A DNA stretch of 64,000 nucleotides from JAJYRX01 sp041655275 (GTDB taxonomy: Bacteria > Pseudomonadota > Gammaproteobacteria > Burkholderiales > Burkholderiaceae_B), in assembly GCA_041655275.1 (NCBI GenBank), contig JBBAFU010000001.1, positions 1 to 64,000 of the forward strand, in the 5' to 3' direction. The number at the start of each line of letters is the position of its first letter. Position 1 is the first letter of the stretch. Of the stretch, positions 38,329 to 49,083 are shown piece by piece. A model generated the notes under the pieces. It worked only from the letters and a program-made list of their open reading frames with translations, had not been told where the DNA came from and did no database searches. Position numbers and translations under genes: made by a program.

Positions 38329-39399
38329 CTATCTTAACCAAGTGAGGGTTCGTATGCTTTGCTGGTTTGCTGTACCAGGCGACCAATCCAGGAAAGGCCT
38401 GAGTTTGTCCGCACGGCTGGGGTGGCGCAGTTTGCGCAGGGCCTTGGCTTCTATCTGACGGATGCGTTCACGTGTCACATCAAACTGCCTGCCCACCTCT
38501 TCCAGCGTCCGGTCCGTGTACATCTCAATGCCGAAGCGCATGCGCAAGACCTTGGCCTCGCGCGGCGTCAGTGAATCCAGCACCTCCTTGATGGTATCGC
38601 ACAACGAGCCGTACAGGCTTGAGTCGAGCGGTGATAGCCCAACGGTATTTTCGTACCTCTCGATAACGGAAATGTCGGGCTCGCAATTGTCAGTGGTTTC
38701 GCCGTAGAGATCATCGATGGTTATCTCAGGATAATCGTCTTCACCGGTAGTAATAGAGTGCAGATACAAAACATCAGACTGCCTGATGATCTTTATGATC
38801 GCGCGCACCTTGTCTTCGGGCATATCCATCTTCAGCGCCAGCGTGGCCGGATCGGGCTCCATACCCGTCTCCTGCAGGATCTGGCGGTTGATGCGATTCA
38901 TCTTGTTGATGGTCTCAATCATATGCACCGGAATGCGGATAGTGCGCGCCTGGTTGGCGATGGAGCGCGTGATCGCCTGGCGTATCCACCACGTGGCGTA
39001 GGTGGAAAACTTGTAGCCCCGGCGATATTCGAATCTGTCGACAGCCTTCATCAGGCCGATGTTGCCTTCCTGGATCAGATCAGAGAACAGCAGGCCGCGA
39101 TTGGTGTACAGCCTGGCGATAGAGATGACCAGGCGCAGGTTGGCTTCGATCAATTCGTGCTTGGCCTTGCGTGCACGCGCCTCGCCCGTCGCCATGCGCT
39201 TGTTGACGGCCTTCAGGTCCTTGAGCGGCAGCACGACCCGGCGCTGCAGCTCGATGAACTGTTGCTGGGTCTCCTGGATGTCGGGCAGGTGGCGCTCCAG
39301 CGTCTCGGAATATGGATGGCCGGCCGCAATCTCGGCGGGCGCCCATTCCAGATTCGTCTCGTTGCCGGGAAAAGTCTTGATGAAGTGGCTGCGCGGCAT
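38329..39399 (-). CDS. RpoD-like sigma-70 factor lacking region 1.1
   Basis: The 356-residue protein is very close to RpoD in regions 1.2-2.4 (about 55-155: EANLRLVISIA, DLIQEGNIGLMKAVDRFEYR, YATWWIRQAITRSIANQARTI) and region 4 (about 268-337: DSLTPREAKVLRMRFGIEM, TLEEVGRQFDVTRERIRQIE). It lacks region 1.1 and most of the non-conserved region. The sigma-finger stretch (about 208-262) does not match the usual EPISxETP...LGDFIED block and is about 20 residues longer. It is probably a group 2 or acquired paralogue; promoter specificity should resemble RpoD. Confidence 0.85.
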   Translation of the reverse strand: MPRSHFIKTFPGNETNLEWAPAEIAAGHPYSETLERHLPDIQETQQQFIELQRRVVLPLKDLKAVNKRMATGEARARKAKHELIEANLRLVISIARLYTNRGLLFSDLIQEGNIGLMKAVDRFEYRRGYKFSTYATWWIRQAITRSIANQARTIRIPVHMIETINKMNRINRQILQETGMEPDPATLALKMDMPEDKVRAIIKIIRQSDVLYLHSITTGEDDYPEITIDDLYGETTDNCEPDISVIERYENTVGLSPLDSSLYGSLCDTIKEVLDSLTPREAKVLRMRFGIEMYTDRTLEEVGRQFDVTRERIRQIEAKALRKLRHPSRADKLRPFLDWSPGTANQQSIRTLTWLR

Positions 39400-39410
39400 G
39401 CCTGAACGAT

Positions 39411-39488
39411 TTACGCAGATATGCCGTGCAGCAGCATCTTGCGCACCACTTCCTCTTTGAAGCCCGGGCTGTATCTCGTCACATTCAT
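39411..39488 (-). pseudogene. N-terminal remnant of a transposase orfA
   Basis: A 25-codon open frame reads MNVTRYSPGFKEEVVRKML then a stop at 39411. That is the usual first helix of IS3-type HTH transposases (compare RYSxEFKExVVRKML). The rest of the gene is missing. It sits only 12 bp upstream of the sigma factor start, marking a deletion scar at the edge of the decayed region. Confidence 0.65.
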
Positions 39489-39519
39489 CTCGTCAATCCA
39501 AATCAAATGCGACAACTAT

Positions 39520-39893
39520 GCTGACATAGGGGGCCTGATGGCCCGTAGCGAAACCACTGCCTTGTTTGGTAACGAGCGCGAGGATAACTTCAGCGCCATC
39601 CTGGGCAATCTGTATAAACCGTGTTTGGTGAACCCCCCTATCCCACGATAGAGGCCAAGGCCGCGCACCTGCTGTACTTTGTCATCGAGAACCATCCGTG
39701 CTCCGATGGCAACAAGTGCATCGGCTCTTACCTGGTCGTAGATTTGCTGGCCCGCAACAGCCGGCTGCTGCGTGATGGCAAATCGGTCATCAAGGATGTG
39801 GATCTGGCCTTGCTGGTGGCGGAATCCGACCCCAAGGCAAAGGAAGTGATGATCCGCCTAATTGAGAACATGCTGGCGGTAAACCCAAGGTAG
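39520..39893 (+). pseudogene. Fic/DOC-family protein, frameshifted remnant
   Basis: Two adjoining frames make one recognisable protein: TALFGNEREDNFSAILGNLY, then (shifted by one base near 39620) FGEPPYPTIEAKAAHLLYFV and IENHPCSDGNKCIGSYLVVD. The last is a Fic motif HPFxDGNxR in which Phe and Arg are both Cys, so AMP-transfer catalysis would be lost even without the frameshift. The 5' end is not definable. An intact protein would AMPylate target proteins or act as a toxin. Confidence 0.7.
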
Positions 39894-40026
39894 TACAGCC
39901 GCTACAATCAAACCAAGCGCCGATGCCTGGCCTCAAAACAACCCCACAAGCTGCCGAAACCCGCATGAATACTGAATATTGATTATTCCCTGTTCGCAAC
40001 TCAAACTAATTAGGTCATAAGCAAAT

Positions 40027-40928
40027 ATGATGGAACTTGCACAAGGCGTGAAGGGCTGGACGCAGGGCGTGCCCGTCGATGACAAGGCGCTCAGGCAACT
40101 GCGAAACATGGCTTCGTTGCCCATCCTGGCCGGTCATGTGGCCGTGATGCCCGACGTTCATCTGGGCAAGGGCGCCACCGTGGGCAGCGTCATCGCTACC
40201 AATGCAGCGATCATTCCGGCAGCGGTCGGTGTTGATATTGGCTGCGGCATGGTGGCCACCCAGACAAGCCTGACAGCAAGCGACCTGCCGGACTCCCTCG
40301 CCATGTTGCGCAGCGACCTGGAGGCGGTGATTCCCGTGGGCTTTGCCGCTCATGATGCACTGGTGGACACCCAGGGCGAAGGTGCGGCCGGCAAGCTGCT
40401 GCACAAGCGGGCTCTGGAACTTTCCGCCCGATTCGACAAGCTGGCCATCCTCGAACACGCTGGACGGCTCAACGTTTCGCGCATGTGGGCGCAACTTGGA
40501 ACGCTGGGCGGGGGCAACCATTTCGTCGAGCTGTGTCTGGACGAACACCAGAACATCTGGATCATGCTGCATTCGGGCTCGCGCAACGTGGGCAAGGTCT
40601 TTGCCGACATCGCAACCAACATGGCCAAGGAACGCGCCATGACCCTTGGTCACGGGATCTGGCCTGGCTCGATGAAGGCACACCAGAGTTCGATATGTAT
40701 ACGCAGGCGCTGGCCTGGGCACAGGACTACGCCGCGCATAATCGCGATCTGATGCTGCACCAGGCCGTGAAGGTGATGCAGCGCCATTTCGGGGAGCGCT
40801 TTGCACTCGTTGGCAAGGCCACCAACTGCCATCACAACTACGTGCAGCTCGAGGCGCACTTCGGCAAGCAGGTTTGGGTGACGCGCAAGGGCGCAGTCTC
40901 GGCCCGCTACAGGGGGATTATTGGATGA
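40027..40928 (+). pseudogene. rtcB: RNA ligase RtcB, frameshifted and C-terminally truncated
   Basis: The first frame gives a good RtcB N-terminal two-thirds: MPDVHLGKGATVGSVIAT, VGVDIGCGMVA, TLGGGNHFVELC, MLHSGSRNVGK. Near 40650 the frame shifts and DLAWLDEGTPEFDMYTQALA, then NCHHNYVQLEAHFGKQVWVT, continue in another frame. It stops at GIIG, where normal RtcB continues GIIPGSMG with about 80 more residues. Intact RtcB joins 2',3'-cyclic-phosphate RNA ends using GTP and Mn2+. This copy should be inactive. Confidence 0.82.
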
Positions 40929-41247
40929 CCGATGACGCCAACGTCCGCCTATGCGGGGTTCGCCCATATAGCGCACGGACAGCGCATAGGTCCAGGCGTG
41001 ATCGTTGTAGGTCCCGCACCAGGTGGACGGTCTCGATGGCGGCCGTGCGGGTGTCATGCAGCTGGCCTAACTCGGCCACGATCTGGCGCAGTAGCGTCAG
41101 TTCTTCCTGCAGCGTGTTGTCAGCTGCCAGGCGGTGACGGAAATGGTTTGGACAGTGACAAGCCGGACAAGGCAGCCGCCTCGCACAGCTGTGCAGCATG
41201 AGACGGGGTCACCCGGATGCGGATGACCTCGGAGAGAGGTTTGTTCA
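40922..41247 (-). pseudogene. MobC-like plasmid mobilisation protein, frameshifted
   Basis: The minus strand from ATG 41247 reads MNKPLSEVIRIRVTPSHAAQ and continues to LCEAAALSGLSLSK. It then stops after a one-base shift near 41140, where the other frame resumes FRHRLAADNTLQEELTLLRQ. This is the look of a ribbon-helix-helix relaxosome accessory protein of mobilisable plasmids. The 3' end runs into the broken end of rtcB. Assignment is from pattern only. Confidence 0.5.
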
Positions 41248-41287
41248 TGGGGTGTTCCTTTCATGGCTATGCGAAAGGCTGAAATGA

Positions 41288-41614
41288 TCAAAAATCCAGC
41301 TGCGCCCCAGTGATGCCGAGCGCAGCAGCGATTTTGTCTCTGGATGTTTTGCGCAAGCGCTGGCTGTTTTCTTGCTGAGCGTAGGCAGACTGGGTGATTT
41401 CCAGGCGCTTGGCGACTTCAGCCTGTGTTAAGCCAAGGTGCTCGCGCCAGGCCCGAAGGGGCGTAACGCCATCCGCAGTACGGCTGATCACGTCGTGCGG
41501 GATTAATGCCTGATCATCGGTGTGCTGTTTAACGTAATCCGCGTAAGGGATGACGACGAAAGCAGGATTGCCCTCGGGGCCGTTGATGATCTGGATGTTA
41601 GTACGTGCGTTCAT
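41288..41614 (-). CDS. XRE-family antitoxin with Phd-like N-terminus (orphan)
   Basis: A 108-residue protein. The N-terminus (IINGPEGNPAFVVIPYADY) is like the Phd/YefM antitoxin face, and the C-terminus (LTQAEVAKRLEITQSAYAQQ) is an XRE helix-turn-helix. It resembles the antitoxin at 42451-42798 in layout. No toxin gene sits next to it, so it appears to be a lone survivor of a toxin–antitoxin pair. It may cross-repress or cross-neutralise the other pair; that is inference. Confidence 0.82.
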   Translation of the reverse strand: MNARTNIQIINGPEGNPAFVVIPYADYVKQHTDDQALIPHDVISRTADGVTPLRAWREHLGLTQAEVAKRLEITQSAYAQQENSQRLRKTSRDKIAAALGITGAQLDF

Positions 41615-41656
41615 CCACTGGAATTATAAGGCAAATATAAGTTTTTTGGATATTGG

Positions 41657-41812
41657 CTAATTTTTATTGTTTAATTGCAGATAGCGGCGAATTTCATGGC
41701 CAGTGATTCTGCCATCGATCGGGCGGATTTTCCCTTCCTTGATTCGACGATTCAACGTGTTGTAGCTGATACCCAGTACTTTGCAGGCATCCTTGAGGTG
41801 ATAGCAGACCAT
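41657..41812 (-). CDS. Small excisionase-like helix-turn-helix protein
   Basis: A protein of about 51 residues with a MerR/excisionase-type winged helix (LKDACKVLGISYNTLNRRIK, ending GHEIRRYLQ). Such proteins bend DNA in phage or island excision or act as small regulators. The start is unsure: ATG 41812 or GTG 41854 in the same frame; the latter would overlap the rtcB remnant. It fits a mobile-element origin for the patch. Confidence 0.5.
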   Translation of the reverse strand: MVCYHLKDACKVLGISYNTLNRRIKEGKIRPIDGRITGHEIRRYLQLNNKN

Positions 41813-41838
41813 TTCCTCGATAGCTCGATTTGCTCCAA

Positions 41839-42118
41839 TCAGCCCTTGATGCACAGGATCTGCTTGAGCGTGGCCACAACCTCCACCAAGTCGCTCTGTG
41901 CGGCCATCACATCGTCGATGTTCTTGTAGGCAGCCGGAATCTCGTCCACCACCGCGGCGTCCTTTCCATGCTACCGGGAATGATGCCCATCTCGCCGTGG
42001 CGGACCGACACCGCGCCCTTGCGCGTCACCCAGACCTGCTTGCCGAAGTACGCCTCAAGCTGCGCGTAGTTGTGGTGGCAGATGGGGTTCCAACCGCCCT
42101 GCTGGAGAGGGAAGCCAT
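41839..42118 (-). pseudogene. rtcB: Second rtcB fragment, C-terminal, with internal deletion
   Basis: The minus strand reads GWNPICHHNYAQLEAYFGKQ, then VWVTRKGAVSVRHGEMGIIP and GSMG. After a jump of about 60 residues it continues KDAAVVDEIPAAYKNIDDVM and LVEVVATLKQILCIKG, the normal RtcB end, stopping at 41839. It overlaps in content with the end of the plus-strand copy at 40027-40928 but is diverged, so it comes from a different rtcB allele or a duplicate in inverted orientation. Not functional. Confidence 0.75.
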
Positions 42119-42178
42119 CAACTCTTGCTACTATATATAGCTTAACCTATAATCGGGCTATGCCAATAAGGGGAGTCC

Positions 42179-42433
42179 ATGTACACAGTCAACTGGTCAA
42201 ACAAAGCGAAGAAGCAATTACGCAAGATTGATCGAAAAGAGCAGCTGACGATCATTGATGCTGTTGATAGGCTGGAGGACTTCCCAAGCGTCAAAAACGT
42301 TATTTCTCTGACTAAGCATGAATACGGATACCGTATGCGTGTCGGCAATTATCGAATTCTCTTTGACGCTGATATCGCAGTCAGAATCATCGAAATCCAG
42401 CAAGTCAAAAAGCGTGACGGACAGACCTACTAA
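42179..42433 (+). CDS. RelE/ParE-family toxin
   Basis: An 84-residue basic protein. VNWSNKAKKQLRKIDRKEQL and the tail MRVGNYRILFDADIAVRIIE are the RelE/ParE fold signature. Such toxins cut mRNA at the ribosome or poison gyrase; which one cannot be told. It is 17 bp upstream of an antitoxin gene, toxin first as in HigBA-type pairs. The local sequence is AT-richer than flanking core genes. Confidence 0.88.
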   Translation: MYTVNWSNKAKKQLRKIDRKEQLTIIDAVDRLEDFPSVKNVISLTKHEYGYRMRVGNYRILFDADIAVRIIEIQQVKKRDGQTY

Positions 42434-42450
42434 ATACACAGGAGCCAACT

Positions 42451-42798
42451 ATGGGCGCTAATCACACCATTTTGAAGACCAACGGTAAGCCGGCCTTTGT
42501 TGTGCTTCCCTACGACGAATACTTGCAACTCACTGGTGAGAAACGGCCATCGGGGCGAATTCCTGCCGACGGCACGACACCACATGAGGTTATGCGCCTA
42601 TTTGTCAGGAATGACTGGAGCATGATTCGCGCTTGGCGCGAGCATCTGGGTCTGACACAAACCGAAATGGCGCGACGTCTGGACATTCGCCAGCCCAGTT
42701 ATGCTGCCATGGAAGCGCCTGACGCGAACCCGAAGAAAACAACTCGAGAGCGCATTGCAGCAGCGATGGGAATTTCGCTGGAGCAGCTTGAGTTCTGA
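42451..42798 (+). CDS. Phd-like/XRE antitoxin
   Basis: The 115-residue partner of the RelE/ParE toxin. The N-terminus TILKTNGKPAFVVLPYDEYL is Phd-like; the C-terminal HTH is LTQTEMARRLDIRQPSYAAM. It should neutralise the toxin and repress the operon. It ends 18 bp before tRNA-Leu on the opposite strand. Same design as the orphan at 41288-41614. Confidence 0.87.
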   Translation: MGANHTILKTNGKPAFVVLPYDEYLQLTGEKRPSGRIPADGTTPHEVMRLFVRNDWSMIRAWREHLGLTQTEMARRLDIRQPSYAAMEAPDANPKKTTRERIAAAMGISLEQLEF

Positions 42799-42816
42799 CG
42801 CTCTTGATTCAACCCG

Positions 42817-42901
42817 TGGTGCGAACGGAGAGACTCGAACTCTCACACCTTGCGGCGCCAGAACCTAAATCTGGTGCGTCTACCAATTCCGCCACGTTCG
42901 C
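42817..42901 (-). tRNA. tRNA-Leu (anticodon UAG)
   Basis: The reverse strand starts GCGAACGTGGCGGAATTGG. The acceptor GCGAACG pairs with CGTTCGC. The anticodon stem CCAGA/TCTGG encloses loop TTTAGGT, so the anticodon is TAG. The long variable arm and encoded ACCA end are typical of Leu tRNA. It is 85 nt. The decayed accessory patch lies on its 3' side. Confidence 0.93.
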
Positions 42902-43079
42902 CCTTGACCGCCCCGGGGCTACCCCGAGGCCAGCCAGGCATCTTAGAGCAATTGTCGCATAGTCGCAATGCGCGCCGGAATGGCAGGTATCGATGTCCGC
43001 GTGCAGCAAAAACCGTGAGCGGCGGTTTCCGCTAAAATGGTCTGCTTACCCGTCCATTCATTGAACAAATAGGTCTCCA

Positions 43080-44390
43080 ATGCAACCAGAGGTTGAAATC
43101 GTTTCCGGCCTGGAGCGCCGGGTGGATCTGGTCGTCACCACGGCCGCTATCGAAACTGCCGTCAAGGCTCAGCTGAAGCGTGTCGCGAGTACCGCCCGTA
43201 TCCAGGGTTTTCGCCCGGGCAAGGCACCGCTGGCGCTGATCGAGCGCAGCCATGGCGCAGGCATCCGCTACGATGTGCTGAACGAGCAGATCGGCAGTGC
43301 GCTCGAACAGGTGATCCGCGACGCGGATCTGCGCGTGGCGGGTACGCCCGAGATCGAGCCTGATTCCGACGGCTCCAATGAGACGCAGATGGTGTTCAAG
43401 GCCACCTTCGAAGTCTATCCCGAGGTCGAGCTGCCGGATCTGGCAGTGCTTGAGGTCACGCGGGCCCAGGCCAGTGTGGGCGATAGCGAGATCGATCGCA
43501 CGTTCGAGATCCTGCGCAAGCAGCGTGCCCGCTACGAGGCGGATGCAGGGCGTGCCGCTCAGGACGAGGATCGTGTCACGCTTGATTTCACCGGCACCAT
43601 CGACGGCGTCGCCTTCGAAGGGGGCACGGCCACGGACTTTCCTTTCGTGCTGGGGCAGGGGCGCATGCTGCCCGAGTTCGAAACTGCGGTCTCCGGCATG
43701 AAGACGGGTGAGGAAAAGACCTTTCCGCTGACTTTCCCCGAAGACTATGGCAGCGAGGATGTGGCCGGCAAGACGGCAGAGTTCACGATCAAGGTGACCG
43801 AGGTCGCCGCACCCGTCCTGCCGGAGCTGGACGCCGAGTTTGCCCGTTCGCTCGGTCAGGAAGAGGGCGATCTGGAGCAGTTGCGCACGGATGTGCGCAC
43901 CAATATCGAGCGTGAAGTCAAGGCACGCGTCCAGGCACGCACCAAATCCAGCGTGATGGATGCGCTGGCAAAGGCCTGCACTTTTGATATTCCCAAGGCG
44001 CTGGTCAAGGCCGATATCGAGAGCCGCATCAGCGATGCGCGCGAGGATCTCAAGCAGCGCGGTGTGCCGGATGCGGAAAACGTGCCCATTCCCGAGGATG
44101 CCTTCAAGGAGGCGTCGGAGCGTCGGGTGCGCCTGGGTCTGGTGGTTGCTGAACTGGTCGAGAAGGCCGAGCTGGGGCCCAAGCCCGAGCAGGTACGTGC
44201 CCGCATCGAGGAGTTTGCGCAAAACTACGAAGAGCCCGAGCAGGTGATCGCCTATTATCTGGGCGATCGCGAGCGCCGCGCGGAAATCGAGGCCATCGTG
44301 CTCGAGGACAATGTCGTCGACCATATTCTTTCGGTAGCCAAGGTGGCTGACGAGGTTGTGGATTTCGACGAGATCATGGGAACCCGCTGA
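43080..44390 (+). CDS. tig: Trigger factor
   Basis: The 436-residue ribosome-bound chaperone and prolyl isomerase. The N-terminal ribosome-binding motif is GFRPGKAP (about 41-48), the FKBP-type PPIase domain spans about 155-245, and the C-terminal helical arms follow. It meets nascent chains at the exit tunnel. Its TGA overlaps the clpP ATG (TGATG), giving the classic tig–clpP–clpX–lon order. Confidence 0.96.
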   Translation: MQPEVEIVSGLERRVDLVVTTAAIETAVKAQLKRVASTARIQGFRPGKAPLALIERSHGAGIRYDVLNEQIGSALEQVIRDADLRVAGTPEIEPDSDGSNETQMVFKATFEVYPEVELPDLAVLEVTRAQASVGDSEIDRTFEILRKQRARYEADAGRAAQDEDRVTLDFTGTIDGVAFEGGTATDFPFVLGQGRMLPEFETAVSGMKTGEEKTFPLTFPEDYGSEDVAGKTAEFTIKVTEVAAPVLPELDAEFARSLGQEEGDLEQLRTDVRTNIEREVKARVQARTKSSVMDALAKACTFDIPKALVKADIESRISDAREDLKQRGVPDAENVPIPEDAFKEASERRVRLGLVVAELVEKAELGPKPEQVRARIEEFAQNYEEPEQVIAYYLGDRERRAEIEAIVLEDNVVDHILSVAKVADEVVDFDEIMGTR

Positions 44391-45049
44391 TGTCATCTCG
44401 TTTCATCGATTTCTACGCCGCCATGAACGGCGGCGATTCAGTCACGCCCAGCGGCCTGGGCTATGTGCCCATCGTCATCGAGCAATCGGGTCGTGGCGAG
44501 CGCTCCTACGATATCTACTCGCGGCTGCTGCGCGAGCGGGTCGTCTTCTTCGTGGGCGGCGTGAATGATCATTCGGCCAACCTTGTGGTGGCCCAGCTCC
44601 TGTTTCTTGAATCCGAGAATCCCGACAAGGATATCTCGCTCTACATCAACTCGCCCGGTGGTTCGGTCTATGCCGGCATGGCGATCTACGACACCATGCA
44701 GTTCGTCAAGCCCGATGTTTCCACCCTGTGCACCGGCATTGCCGCCAGCATGGGCGCCTTCCTCCTGGCGGCGGGTGCCAGGGGCAAGCGGTTCGCACTG
44801 CCCAATTCACGCATCATGATCCATCAACCGTCTGGTGGCGCGCATGGCCAGGCATCGGACATCCAGATCCAGGCACGCGAGATCCTTCATCTGCGCGAGC
44901 GTCTGAACCAGATCCTGGCCGACAATACCGGGCAGCCCCTGGCGCGCATCGAAGAGGATACCGAGAGGGACCACTTCATGTCTGCCGAAGATGCGTTATC
45001 GTATGGTGTGATTGATAAAGTTCTGGTCTCGCGCATCGATGAGCCCTGA
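44390..45049 (+). CDS. clpP: ATP-dependent Clp protease proteolytic subunit
   Basis: The 219-residue serine protease has Ser120 in AASMGAF and His145 in RIMIHQP, the usual catalytic pair with a downstream Asp. It forms the 14-mer chamber served by ClpX next door and by ClpA at 16.3 kb. It is coupled to tig by overlapping codons, with an 82-bp gap to clpX. Confidence 0.97.
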   Translation: MSSRFIDFYAAMNGGDSVTPSGLGYVPIVIEQSGRGERSYDIYSRLLRERVVFFVGGVNDHSANLVVAQLLFLESENPDKDISLYINSPGGSVYAGMAIYDTMQFVKPDVSTLCTGIAASMGAFLLAAGARGKRFALPNSRIMIHQPSGGAHGQASDIQIQAREILHLRERLNQILADNTGQPLARIEEDTERDHFMSAEDALSYGVIDKVLVSRIDEP

Positions 45050-45131
45050 GTCCGGCTTCTGCCGGTGAGAGCGGCGCGCAGGCCTCCCCTGAATGCGGCC
45101 TGCGGGCCATTGGATTTCCTACCGAGTTAGC

Positions 45132-46421
45132 ATGCCTGATACGAAAGCAACCTCCGACGAGAAGCTGCTGCACTGCTCTTTCTGCAACAAGAGCCAGCAC
45201 GAGGTCCGCAAGCTGATTGCGGGCCATTCGTCGGTGTTCATCTGTGACGAGTGCCTGGAACTGTGCAACGACATCATCCTCGAGGAGGAGCAGGAGGCGG
45301 CCCGCGAAGCCGTGCGCCACGACCTGCCCACGCCCGAAGAGATCAAGACTTTCCTGGATGGCTACGTCATTGGTCAGGACAAGCCCAAGCGTACCCTGGC
45401 AGTGGCTGTCTACAACCATTACAAGCGCCTGCGCCATGGCGAGATCAAGGGTGATGACGTCGAGCTGAGCAAGAGTAATATCCTGCTCATCGGGCCGACG
45501 GGCTCGGGCAAGACGCTGCTGGCCCAGACGCTGGCGCGCATGCTTGACGTGCCTTTCGTGATGGCCGATGCCACCACCCTCACCGAGGCGGGCTACGTCG
45601 GCGAGGATGTCGAGAACATCATCCAGAAGCTGCTGCAGAGCTGCGACTACGATGTCGATCGTGCACAGCGCGCCATCGTCTATATCGACGAGATCGACAA
45701 GATCTCGCGCAAGGCGGACAACCCTTCCATCACACGCGACGTTTCCGGGGAAGGGGTGCAGCAGGCCCTGCTCAAGCTCATCGAGGGTACGGTGGCCTCG
45801 GTGCCGCCACAGGGCGGGCGCAAGCATCCGAATCAGGATTTTGTGCAGATCGATACCACCAATATCCTGTTCATCGTCGGCGGCGCCTTCGACGGGCTCG
45901 AAAAGGTCATCCAGGATCGTACTGAAAAATCCGGTATCGGCTTTTCGGCATCGGTCCATGCACGCTCCGAGCGGGCCGCAGCAGAGCTGTTCACCGAAGT
46001 CGAGCCGGAAGACCTGATCAAGTTCGGTCTGATTCCCGAGCTTGTGGGGCGCCTGCCGGTGCTGGCCACGCTGGAAGAATTGCAGGAGTCTGTACTTGTA
46101 CGTATTCTGACCGAGCCTCGCAATGCGCTCGTCAAGCAGTTCCAGAAGCTCTTCGAGATGGAGGATATCGAGCTCGAGGTCACTGCCGGTGCGCTGGCAG
46201 CCATCGCGCAGGCGGCCATTCGCCGCCGCACGGGTGCCCGGGGCCTGCGCTCCATTCTGGAGCAGTCCCTGCTCGACACCATGTACGAACTGCCGTCGCG
46301 AAGTGACGTGATACGCGTCGTGCTCGACGAAGATGCCGTCACCGGCAAGTCCCGGCCCGGGCTGGTACTCAGGGATGAAGGGCAGGGTTCACGCAAGAAG
46401 CTGAGCGGCGCCGCTGCCTGA
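45132..46421 (+). CDS. clpX: ATP-dependent Clp protease ATP-binding subunit ClpX
   Basis: The 429-residue AAA+ unfoldase begins with a C4 zinc domain (CSFCNKSQ and CDECLELC), then GPTGSGKTLLAQTLA (Walker A), YIDEIDKI (Walker B) and the RKHPNQDF pore-region sequence. It feeds ClpP. ATG 45132 was chosen over 45093 because the zinc domain normally starts about 15 residues in. Confidence 0.97.
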   Translation: MPDTKATSDEKLLHCSFCNKSQHEVRKLIAGHSSVFICDECLELCNDIILEEEQEAAREAVRHDLPTPEEIKTFLDGYVIGQDKPKRTLAVAVYNHYKRLRHGEIKGDDVELSKSNILLIGPTGSGKTLLAQTLARMLDVPFVMADATTLTEAGYVGEDVENIIQKLLQSCDYDVDRAQRAIVYIDEIDKISRKADNPSITRDVSGEGVQQALLKLIEGTVASVPPQGGRKHPNQDFVQIDTTNILFIVGGAFDGLEKVIQDRTEKSGIGFSASVHARSERAAAELFTEVEPEDLIKFGLIPELVGRLPVLATLEELQESVLVRILTEPRNALVKQFQKLFEMEDIELEVTAGALAAIAQAAIRRRTGARGLRSILEQSLLDTMYELPSRSDVIRVVLDEDAVTGKSRPGLVLRDEGQGSRKKLSGAAA

Positions 46422-46455
46422 GTCCGCTTTTTTCGGGCGTTGGCGCCTGTGCAGA

Positions 46456-46483
46456 CTTGAAAACCGGCGCATCGTCGCAATAT
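46456..46483 (+). promoter_or_regulatory. Candidate heat-shock (sigma32) promoter for lon
   Basis: CTTGAAA at 46456-46462 matches the sigma32 -35 element perfectly. CGCAATAT at 46476-46483 is a partial -10 match, with 13 bp between. It lies about 80 bp before the lon ATG, in the expected place for a heat-shock gene. Confidence 0.5.
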
Positions 46484-46562
46484 ACACAGGCAACAGTAGT
46501 CAGCGCTGGCCCGGCACTCATGCCGCAAGGCGCGACTCACCTTGCAATCTGAGGAATAGTCT

Positions 46563-49040
<2,478 letters not shown>

Positions 49041-49047
49041 AGAAGGC

Positions 49048-49083
49048 GGGCGGGACCTTGACGGCTTCCCGCCCGGGATTTTC
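49048..49083. terminator. Rho-independent terminator after lon
   Basis: GGGCGGGA (49048-49055) pairs with TCCCGCCC (49067-49074) around an 11-nt loop and is followed by GGGATTTT. It lies between lon and the convergent lexA end and may serve lon mainly. Confidence 0.75.

Noticed and set aside
39400..39900. Duplicate of the tRNA-Leu 3' end as an att site
   Set aside because: I looked for the 3'-end sequence near the far edge of the decayed patch and saw no copy; insertion at the tRNA is therefore only inferred.
40650..41057. Minus-strand open frame across the rtcB/mobC junction
   Set aside because: It crosses the break between two pseudogenes and matches neither; no independent support.
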